Translations under genes and position numbers: made by a program
In this document: in pieces, positions 56,531 through 64,000 of the stretch
Layout of the letters: each line of letters opens with the position of its first letter
Position numbering within the stretch: position 1 is the stretch's first letter
Notes under the pieces: generated by a model
The model's input: only the letters and a program-made list of their open reading frames with translations
What the model was told of the DNA's origin: nothing
Database searches by the model: none
NCBI GenBank assembly: GCA_028281765.1
Contig: JANQJF010000119.1
Location: 44,402 to 108,401 of the forward strand
Length of the DNA stretch: 64,000 bases
Direction: 5' to 3'
Source: Planctomycetota bacterium
GTDB taxonomy: Bacteria > Planctomycetota > UBA1135 > UBA2386

Positions 56531-57547
56531 TTACGACAGCTCCGATTCTTCTCCAAGTATTTCCGAGTTCGCAACATGTCTGTGAGGAAGCTGGTCCGCC
56601 TGCGGATTCGCGTCGAACCCAACCTCTTGAAGAGCTGAGGCCAACACCTCGGCACTCGCCTTGAGTCCTCGCGCCTCGTCCTCATCGAGCTTGGGGTGAA
56701 AGACGCGCTTCACCCCTCCTTGGCCAATCAGTGAAGGAAGCGAAAGGGTCACTCCGTACTGAGGCTGCCAAGTTCCGACCGGAGCCACAAGACCCTCATC
56801 GCTGAGGATCGCACTTGCGATCCGGCTGACCACGATTCCGATTGCGTGTTGACTGGCTTCGTTCCCCTCGATGATCTCGATGTTGGCGTACTTCACGGCC
56901 TCTTCGACTTCAGCGCGAAAGCGCTGTTGATCCCCATCGACCATGTCGAGAACCGGACAGAGCCCTACCCTCGCGCTTTCAAACGCATACACGGCCGACG
57001 TGCCATGTTCGCCGAGGACATGTGCATCCACTGCGGTGGCACGGCACTCAAGCTTCTTTGCGAGCTGATACCGAAAACGAAGTGAGTCCAAGAAGGTTCC
57101 CGAACTGATGATCGGATTCGTCCCGGTGTAGTGACGTGCTACGTCCGCTAGAGCATCCGGCGGGTCCGTGACCACGAGAATGGGTGCATCCGGAGCGACC
57201 GCCGCGACGCGAGGAACGATCTCCCCGTAGATCACGGCGTTGTCCGAGAGTAGTCCCAGCCGACCGCGCGGATCGTCACGGTCATCGGCACCTCCCGCGC
57301 GCTCGTTGATTCCCGCGGTGATCACGACCAGCGAAGCGTCGCGCAGGGCACCGTAGCTTCCGGACGAGACGTCAACTGCCGGCAGGAGCACAGACCCATG
57401 AGACAGGTCTTCAGCAACCGCACTTGCGCGGGCAGACACCTCGTCCAAGAGTACGATCTGTCGACACACCACTTGCAGCATCATCGCCTTGGCACACGCG
57501 GCGCCGACTCGGCCCGCACCGATGACGACGACTTTGTCGCCCGTCAT
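56531..57547 (-). CDS. Lactate/malate dehydrogenase-like protein
   Basis: KVVVIGAGRVGAACAKAM, VVITAGINERAG, ILVVTDPPDALADVARHYTG, SGTFLDSLRFRYQLAKKL, VLGEHGTSAV. Confidence 0.85.
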   Translation of the reverse strand: MTGDKVVVIGAGRVGAACAKAMMLQVVCRQIVLLDEVSARASAVAEDLSHGSVLLPAVDVSSGSYGALRDASLVVITAGINERAGGADDRDDPRGRLGLLSDNAVIYGEIVPRVAAVAPDAPILVVTDPPDALADVARHYTGTNPIISSGTFLDSLRFRYQLAKKLECRATAVDAHVLGEHGTSAVYAFESARVGLCPVLDMVDGDQQRFRAEVEEAVKYANIEIIEGNEASQHAIGIVVSRIASAILSDEGLVAPVGTWQPQYGVTLSLPSLIGQGGVKRVFHPKLDEDEARGLKASAEVLASALQEVGFDANPQADQLPHRHVANSEILGEESELS

Positions 57548-58524
57548 CGCACACCTCCCGCAGCCATCTCCACAGCTTCCCGCCGAGCGAGGAGTAATCG
57601 TGCAGTGCTTGCGTTGGTTGCGAAGCGCACGTTCCCGCTCTCGATCACGGCCTGCGCAAAGAGGCGGACGTCAACCTCGTGCGGCAGCGCGTCCAGAGGA
57701 TCCTCGAAGAAGATCACCGTACGGCAACGACCTTCCATCACAGCACGTGCAATCTGAACATCCCCGCCGTGAGGACCAGACTGGTATGGCTTGATCTTCG
57801 CAACCTCGGAGTCGGCGAATCCCATGGACTTCATGAACTTGCGCACCCAGTGCCCCGTTGTGCCCGTCGCCAAGATGCGATCGTGAGCCATGATCTGGTC
57901 AGCGTGCTCGACCACAAACTGGCAGAGATCGAGCTTCTTCCCATCATGGCTGATCACGGCGAGGCATCTGTCCTCTGAACTCCCCCAGCCACCTTGCGCC
58001 TCCAGCACTGGTTCGTCGCCACAAAAACGGTCAGCAAGCTCTCTCGCCGTCGCCAGGTCCAGAGCAATCGGGATATCGTGCACGTTTGCCTCACGACGAA
58101 GGACAAGACTCCCAGGCCTATTCGCAAGGTCCTCGGCGTCGTGGAAGTGAAAGACTCCATCGAGTCGCTTCTCGACCAGCTCGTTCGCGATACCGAGCAG
58201 TCCGATGGTCCCTACCTCGTACTTGGACAGACCCTTGAGAATGACGGATCGCCAGGCCGTGAGGTCCTCTTCCGTTCGGGGTTCAACGCCCAGATCGCGT
58301 GCGATGAACCGCAAAGCACCAGCCTCTCGAAGCTGCGGCAGGGAAAGGCCAACGATGCTCTCGATCTGCGAGTACGTGAGACCCGTCGAGACGACGTCGT
58401 ATCTGCGGGCCAGCAGGTAGAGGAACTCGAAGACAAACGCAGAGAGCTGGGCTAGGGATCGGTTCTTGAACTTCGGCGTGGCGACCAGGGCGAGTCGGCC
58501 ACTAGTGATGTTGCTTCGCGCCAT
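57544..58524 (-). CDS. Methylglyoxal synthase-like protein, two MGS-like units
   Basis: C-term RCLAVISHDGKKLDLCQFVVEHADQIMAHDRILATGTTGHWV..IKPYQSGPHGGDVQIARAVMEGRCRTVIFFEDPLDALPHEVDVRLFAQAV; N-terminal unit has a parallel layout. Confidence 0.85.
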   Translation of the reverse strand: MARSNITSGRLALVATPKFKNRSLAQLSAFVFEFLYLLARRYDVVSTGLTYSQIESIVGLSLPQLREAGALRFIARDLGVEPRTEEDLTAWRSVILKGLSKYEVGTIGLLGIANELVEKRLDGVFHFHDAEDLANRPGSLVLRREANVHDIPIALDLATARELADRFCGDEPVLEAQGGWGSSEDRCLAVISHDGKKLDLCQFVVEHADQIMAHDRILATGTTGHWVRKFMKSMGFADSEVAKIKPYQSGPHGGDVQIARAVMEGRCRTVIFFEDPLDALPHEVDVRLFAQAVIESGNVRFATNASTARLLLARREAVEMAAGGVR

Positions 58525-58592
58525 GTAGCATCCTTTGTTGCGTCGGGTAGGGGCACGCACGTTTACGTTCACTCGGCCGAAGAGGTACAAGT

Positions 58593-58623
58593 GCTTCCGT
58601 AGCTTCGTTAGTGCTACGGAAGC
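58593..58623. promoter_or_regulatory. 11-bp inverted repeat GCTTCCGTAGC-N9-GCTACGGAAGC
   Basis: Seen directly between the MGS-like gene and the upstream unknown gene. Confidence 0.6.
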
Positions 58624-58653
58624 TATCGACCAGCAAGATCGCGCTTTCGATCC

Positions 58654-59841
58654 CTATGACCGCACAGCTCGCTCGATCTCTTCGAGAATTGCCCTTCGAG
58701 ACTCCTCGCTGCAAGTCGGTGTCAGATCCGACCGCTCAAGCATGCGCGCGTAGATCTCAAGGAGAACGCCGACGATGAGGGGCTCGTCCCAGTAGGTCCA
58801 CCGGAACTTGTCTGATGGACCCTGATGCACCAGCGCCACGATCTGGCCTCGGTGCTTTCGGAGAAGAAAGCCAAAGCTGTCCTCAAGAGCATCAGCGAGA
58901 CCCGGGTGATCGCGGCAGAGGTCCCTGCGCGCCTGAATCGGCAGCACAAGAGGGGCAATCCCGGCCTCGACGTTCTCCAACTTCTGATGCTGGTCGATCG
59001 CACGCTCCACCTCGGTGGTGCGTTTTCCCTCCGAGTCCTCTGCGAAGATTCGGTAGTGGCGAAGCATCCCTTTGCGATCGAGTGTCCATCCTTCCGGGAC
59101 GCACTTTCGCACGCGCGCCAGGACTCGATCAAAGTAGTCCTTGGGCTTCGTGCCGCCGCACAGCGCGATGCACCAATCCCACGCGCAGTCGAGGAACTCC
59201 TCCACCCGGTTCACGAAGGGAACACGCTTCTCGCCTGCAAGCGCACCAATTTCTTCGGAGAACGCGGCGAATATCGCGTCTAAATGGCCCGCAACACGGT
59301 GGAACACCCAAGATGCGAACGCGGCCGGCTCCGCATGTAGCGTGTCGAGAGTATCCGCTACGTGACGTAGTCTCTGAACTGTCTCAGCGATCCGCTCTTG
59401 GTAGCTTCCGTGTGCAGCGTAGCCAATAAGTACGGGATCCTCAGCATCCAGCGGCACGTCAGGAGAGGCCTCCATGGCAAACTCGATCTGGTCGACGGCG
59501 CACCTCAGGTGGATGTGGGTGTCTCCGTCATCCATCCGCCTCTCCAGAAACTCTCGCCATGGCCTTCGGTTCTGGGGCACCGAGAGTTGTTTACCGAACC
59601 GCATTACGGTCTCGGCCGACCACCCTTCGGCGGTTGCGTCGAGGTACGGCTTCTTGTCCTTGACGTTGACCTTGAAGTAGGCCGCAGCGCGGGCGCATCG
59701 GCTGCCGACGCTTGTCCCGTCGCCACGAGCGATCTCGGTAGGCACCCCCCCTGCAATGAGCCTGACAGGTCCTTGATGTCCCTTGAGAAGTATCTTGTAC
59801 CTCGGCTGTGGCAACGGCCCAGACTGCGGTTCCATGTCCAT
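58654..59841 (-). CDS. Hypothetical protein, 395 aa
   Basis: Long ORF upstream of, and co-directional with, MGS and LDH genes. Confidence 0.6.
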   Translation of the reverse strand: MDMEPQSGPLPQPRYKILLKGHQGPVRLIAGGVPTEIARGDGTSVGSRCARAAAYFKVNVKDKKPYLDATAEGWSAETVMRFGKQLSVPQNRRPWREFLERRMDDGDTHIHLRCAVDQIEFAMEASPDVPLDAEDPVLIGYAAHGSYQERIAETVQRLRHVADTLDTLHAEPAAFASWVFHRVAGHLDAIFAAFSEEIGALAGEKRVPFVNRVEEFLDCAWDWCIALCGGTKPKDYFDRVLARVRKCVPEGWTLDRKGMLRHYRIFAEDSEGKRTTEVERAIDQHQKLENVEAGIAPLVLPIQARRDLCRDHPGLADALEDSFGFLLRKHRGQIVALVHQGPSDKFRWTYWDEPLIVGVLLEIYARMLERSDLTPTCSEESRRAILEEIERAVRS

Positions 59842-60374
59842 GTAGCGCCCCGGTCTCGTGCTTGAAAGTTCTGCATGACCGTAGCCTTGTCGAACACGAC
59901 CTGCCCCGTGCTATCGGAGCTTTCGCGCACGGTCTGGTTCCGCTCAGGTTCCAGCGAATCGGTGCCTCCCCTGCGGGGTCGACTTCCGGGTTTCTCTCGC
60001 CGCGATTCGCGGTTTCGGCCGGGTTGAACCGCCCCGGAGATTCCAGGAGACGGGCGGTACCTCCACGGTAACTCGGACCGGGAATTCGGCATGGTTCTCG
60101 GCGTCCCTGCCCGGCTCGCCGGAGCATCCCAAAGCTTTACATCACTTGTTGATAGGTGCCGACAGCCAGCGCAAGGAGTCTGGCAGCACCCTCATCTTCG
60201 GCCCACCTTCCCAAGCTGAATGTCGTGGGTTCGAAAGTCGCCCACGACCCCGATTTCCCACGAATGCCGAGACAGTCGCCATGCCTCGAGTGCACCGACT
60301 CTGACCGCGTCGTCGACTTGGCATCCGCGCCCAGATCACCAACACGCGACGGCCTGGGCGACGCGGTCGCTTCT

Positions 60375-61511
60375 TCATCCCAGCTCTTTCGCGAATACCT
60401 CACCGAGCGGCTCCAACGCCTCGTCCACGAGTCCCCGGTAGAACGTGTACTCCTTGCCGATGTAGTGTGACGCACTCACTCTGAGCGTGCTGGTTCGTGA
60501 GCTGTGTCCGAGTAGTCGGTCGATGATCAGCGCGTCTACTCCTCCGGCTTGCAGCAGTGTCGCGTAGGTTCGTCGCAGTCGCCGAAACGAGAACCCTGGC
60601 ACTCGGCCGGAGACCCTCCTTCCAAGCGTCTTCATCTGGTTCAGGCTCGCTCTCACCCCACTCTGTGTCGGGAACATCGGTCCCGATTCGCGCTGCCGAC
60701 GTGTGAACTCTGGCAGGAGCACTGCCGGGATCGGCTGCGGTCGCAGTGACTGACTGTTCTTCGTCTTCGTGATGTGCACGAATCGCTCTTCTTGGTCGAA
60801 GTCCTCCCAGTTGAGCCCTTCCAGCTCCATCACCCTCAGCCCGAGCCCGAGGAATCCGTGGAGCATCCAGATGACGTAGTCGCGCTCACCGCGATGCGCG
60901 CTGTCTCTGATCACCTTCACCAGTGAGCAAAGCTCCTTGATCGAGTAGACCTCGATCGGCGTGCTCTTGTCCTGTGGCAGCGTGAAGTTCACGAAGGGAG
61001 AGCGACTGATCCATCCTTCACGCACCGCGTAGTTGAAGAAGGTGCTGACGTAGCGCAGGTAGCGTGCGATCGAAGTCGGGTGAAGCGCGCGTTCTTCATC
61101 ACCGAGTGTTCGCTCGAAGTCGCCGATGTCCTGCTTCGTGATGTCCCGAAGATCTCGGTCTCCAACCAGTTCGCGGAACTCACTGAGAACGCGCTTCTTG
61201 TCCTTCAGGTAGGCGGGCGTGTTTCGCTGAAAACGCAGATAGTCAGAAATCGCCTCACCGAGAAGAACGCCCGACCCAGTCGGAACGACCTGCAGCGCGC
61301 ATGCCTGCTCAAGCGTTGACTGATACCGATCTCTGAGTCTCGTGACATCGGAGCGCGTGATCGGGCCCGTTCTTGCGAGTGGAACGGCGAGTTCTTGGAA
61401 CCGCGCTCGTGTTGCCGTGAGCTGTTTCCACTTGCCCGATGCCGGGTCCTTGATCGCGAACTTCCAGCCCTTGCCGTGCTGGTAGATGCCTGTCGTTCTT
61501 CGTCGTGCCAT
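60375..61511 (-). CDS. Tyrosine recombinase/integrase
   Basis: MARRRTTGIYQHGKGWKFAIKDPASGKWK; HGFLGLGLRVMELEGLNWEDF, FSFRRLRRTYATLLQAGGVDALIIDRLLGHSS. The longer ORF to 61805 runs through the tRNA fragment. Confidence 0.9.
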   Translation of the reverse strand: MARRRTTGIYQHGKGWKFAIKDPASGKWKQLTATRARFQELAVPLARTGPITRSDVTRLRDRYQSTLEQACALQVVPTGSGVLLGEAISDYLRFQRNTPAYLKDKKRVLSEFRELVGDRDLRDITKQDIGDFERTLGDEERALHPTSIARYLRYVSTFFNYAVREGWISRSPFVNFTLPQDKSTPIEVYSIKELCSLVKVIRDSAHRGERDYVIWMLHGFLGLGLRVMELEGLNWEDFDQEERFVHITKTKNSQSLRPQPIPAVLLPEFTRRQRESGPMFPTQSGVRASLNQMKTLGRRVSGRVPGFSFRRLRRTYATLLQAGGVDALIIDRLLGHSSRTSTLRVSASHYIGKEYTFYRGLVDEALEPLGEVFAKELG

Positions 61512-61679
61512 GTCAGAAACCAGGTGGTCCGCGCGCGGCCTTGCGTGACGCAACAGCCGCGGTTTTCTGACATTTCTTCTGACACGAGGGTGCCGAACAC
61601 CATCCACGGGTTCGACGCCAACCTCGATCAGCCGACGCAACTCATGACGCTTCAGCGACATGTGCGTACAGAAAAGTAT

Positions 61680-61725
61680 CGGAGCGAGAGGATTTGAACC
61701 TCCGACCCCCTGCGTGCCATGCAAG
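61680..61725 (-). tRNA. tRNA 3'-half fragment, Ala(GGC)-like anticodon loop
   Basis: Reverse complement CTTGC-ATGGCAC-GCAGG-GGGTC-GGAGGTTCAAATCCTCTCGCTCCG; no 5' half adjacent. Confidence 0.7.
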
Positions 61726-61858
61726 TGATTGCTTGTAGCATCCCGTGCAGGGAGCGACCACCGTGCTATTCGTGACGGGCGAGAAGCTGGACAACCAGAG
61801 GGCAACTGCCGTCACAAAAACGAACTTGATCATGAGTTTTCCTTTCCGACTCGACACA

Positions 61859-62149
61859 CTACTCGTCGAGAATGAGCCGAACGGCTTCTAAGCGAGCCAA
61901 GCTCACGGCTCTCTCACGCTCTCGGACTTGATCGAAGTCTAAATTCTCGCCAGGAAAAATCCGAATGACCCGAACAAGGTCTCTTCCCCCATCCGGATTG
62001 GCTTCGTATCCATAGGTTATGAACTCTCCCATCGATGCTCTAGCATCGGGGAGCCGTTGATCAGGTCTAAATACCTCGAACTGGCCTGCAGCCTGTCGCT
62101 GCTTCGAGATCTCGCCAGTGAGGTCACTCCGGAGCTGCACGATTTCGAC
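61859..62149 (-). pseudogene. 3' part of a gene interrupted by IS630
   Basis: VEIVQLRSDLTGEISKQRQAAGQFEVFRPDQRLPDARAS...; in frame with 63356..63721 after removing the IS and one TA. Confidence 0.85.
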
Positions 62150-62151
62150 TA

Positions 62152-63355
62152 GTGTGATGTACGAGAAGTTTCGTCTCAAAGTTTGAGCCACCCGACTCAG
62201 TGCTTTCGTACCTCCGACAGGAGGTGATGATGAAAGCGATGGGACGCCCCGTACCGAGCCTCACGCTCAGCGACGCCGAGAGAGCCGAGTTGCAGAGACT
62301 GGCACGAAGTCGATCGGGCCAGGCCGCCGCATACCGTCGTGCGCGGATCATTCTGAAGTGCGCAAGCGGCCTCAACGACATCGAGGTCGCAGAGGAACTC
62401 GACACGACCAGAGAGACGGTTGGAAGGTGGCGGCGACGCTTTCTCGTAGACCGACTCGATGGGTTGTGCGACGAGCCGCGATCGGGAGCGCCACGAAAGA
62501 TCACGGACGACGTTGTCGAAGCCGTGATCGATGTCACGCTGAATCAGAAGCCTCGGAAGGCGTCGCAGTGGAGCACTCGGTTGCTCGCGAAACAGACCGG
62601 GCTGTCTCACTCGTCGATCCGCGAGATCTGGCGAGCGTTCGGGCTTCGCCCACATCGGTCGGAGACCTTCTCACTTTCCACCGATCCCCAGTTCGTTGCG
62701 AAGGTGCGAGACGTCGTCGGGCTCTACATGAACCCGCCGGCAAACGCATTGGTGCTGTGCGTTGACGAGAAGTCACAGATCCAAGCGCTCGATCGGTCGC
62801 AGCCGATCTTGCCGATGCGGCCCACGACGCCTCATCGCGTTACTCACAACTACGTGCGACATGGAACGACGTCGCTGTTCGCCGCGCTCGACATCGCGAC
62901 CGGCAATGTCATCGGCAAGTGCTTTCGTCGACACCGCACCGACGAGTTCCTCAAGTTCCTCAACGTCGTCAAGAAGAACGTGCCCGACGATCTCGACGTC
63001 CACTTCGTGATGGACAACTACACGACGCACAAGACCGAGCGGGTGAAGCGCTGGCTACTTCGTAATCCGCGATTCCACATCCACTTCACGCCGACTCACG
63101 CGTCGTGGTTGAACATGGTCGAAGGCTGGTTCTCGTTGCTCTCAAGGCGGAAGCTCAAGCGTGCCGTGCACTGCAGCACGCGGGCTCTCGAGCGAGACAT
63201 CCACGACTTCATCGACGCGCACAACGAAAGCCCGACGCCTTTCGTCTGGACCAAGAGCGCCGACGAAATGCTGGACAGCCTCACGCGATACTGCGAAGCC
63301 GTGAAACCGTGAGAATCGCCCAAAACATTGAGAGCGAACTTCTCGTACATCACAC
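62152..63355 (+). mobile_element. IS630-family insertion sequence with terminal inverted repeats and TA target duplication
   Basis: Ends GTGTGATGTACGAGAAGTT... and ...AACTTCTCGTACATCACAC, flanked by TA at 62150-62151 and 63356-63357. Confidence 0.92.
62227..63312 (+). CDS. IS630-family transposase
   Basis: N-terminal HTH (LNDIEVAEELDTTRETVGRWRRRF) and DDE motifs LCVDEKSQIQALDR, HFVMDNYTTHKT, HFTPTHASWLNMVEGWFSLL. The longer ORF start is 62200. Confidence 0.92.
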   Translation: MMKAMGRPVPSLTLSDAERAELQRLARSRSGQAAAYRRARIILKCASGLNDIEVAEELDTTRETVGRWRRRFLVDRLDGLCDEPRSGAPRKITDDVVEAVIDVTLNQKPRKASQWSTRLLAKQTGLSHSSIREIWRAFGLRPHRSETFSLSTDPQFVAKVRDVVGLYMNPPANALVLCVDEKSQIQALDRSQPILPMRPTTPHRVTHNYVRHGTTSLFAALDIATGNVIGKCFRRHRTDEFLKFLNVVKKNVPDDLDVHFVMDNYTTHKTERVKRWLLRNPRFHIHFTPTHASWLNMVEGWFSLLSRRKLKRAVHCSTRALERDIHDFIDAHNESPTPFVWTKSADEMLDSLTRYCEAVKP

Positions 63356-63721
63356 TAGATCAGCCGAATACTTGCCCCACGCGTCACGCAGTTGTTTGGC
63401 GAGGTCTGGTGAGCGCCTTATCCTTAAAACCTGCTGCTCTGTTAGATTACACTGGCTCTTCGCATGCTTCAGCCAATCGGGAACGGGCTGTAGAACCGGC
63501 TCTTTTTGCCCAACCTCTTCTGCCCTCAGTTCTTCGGCACTAATCCTCACCGGCACCCGAACGGCCGGGCTCTCAGGAGTTCCGCGCCCCACATCACTCT
63601 CGGTCACATTACTCGCAGAAGCCCTCGAAGCTGGACGCGATTGTGTACCCAAATCCAGACTTAGCACCAACCAAAGGCAGCCTACTCCAGCTGCCAGCGT
63701 GACCAGGATAGATGTTCGCAT
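63356..63721 (-). pseudogene. 5' part of IS630-interrupted gene
   Basis: MRTSILVTLAAGVGCLWLVLSLDLG...LRDAWGKYSAD-L stopped by the IS end. Confidence 0.85.
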
Positions 63722-64000
63722 GCGTCAGCACTCCATGTCGGTTGCGAGGTTACTCTGGGGAGCGGCGCTCCGCAAGATGCCCTTCGAGACCTGGAGCAAC
63801 CGCTTGATTCGTCCTCGATGGGCTTGCTGTCCGTATTCGCCTGGATCTGTACGCTCGCCCGCTCTCGCTCGCCCCATGCCGTTAACCCCCAGCGCGCCGT
63901 AAGCAAGGCCAAGGCTGAGTACCTCGCTGTCGAACAACGAAGTCCGGCGTATGCGAAGCATCTCGGCGAAGCAGCACGTCTTCTTGGGTTGCCGATCACG

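Noticed and set aside
61680-61805. N-terminal extension of the integrase (MPSGCPASRP...TQGVGGSNPLAP)
   Set aside because: This stretch is translation of the tRNA fragment and leader; the start at 61511 (MARRRTTGIYQ) is more plausible.
1-64000. CRISPR arrays or rRNA genes
   Set aside because: No regularly spaced identical 24-40 bp repeats and no rRNA-like conserved stretches seen on either strand.

Overview
High-GC bacterial chromosome segment; family content (SBBP/IPT and Gly-rich secreted proteins, Kelch/Ig lipoprotein, PAS-GGDEF-EAL) suggests a planctomycete-like host, but that is only inference. The left 5.8 kb looks like ordinary chromosome. From an intact tRNA-Phe (5935-6010) with an abutting tyrosine integrase to about 64 kb, the window reads as a mosaic of integrated elements: three tyrosine recombinases, a remnant of a fourth, three tRNA 3'-half fragments, one IS630 copy, toxin-antitoxin pairs and several defence-like operons. 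Main candidates for undescribed systems: (1) a translationally coupled 7-gene operon at 37.85-42.7 kb (Sfp-type PPTase, unknown 133 aa protein, XRE, ImmA/IrrE peptidase, papain-like C1 peptidase, thymidylate-synthase-like protein, MazG-like protein), overlapping convergently with a gene resembling the 5-hmdU DNA kinase / thymine-hypermodification helical family; (2) a mobile operon at 7.2-14.5 kb pairing an Hsp70 homologue and GrpE with a HerA-like ATPase, a wHTH-nuclease-like protein and a Zn-finger protein; (3) an HNH plus degenerate ABC-ATPase fusion next to a HerA-nuclease fusion (42.9-46.8 kb); (4) a tandem methylglyoxal synthase / LDH-like / unknown operon (56.5-59.8 kb). All calls come from reading translations and motifs by eye; no searches were run.
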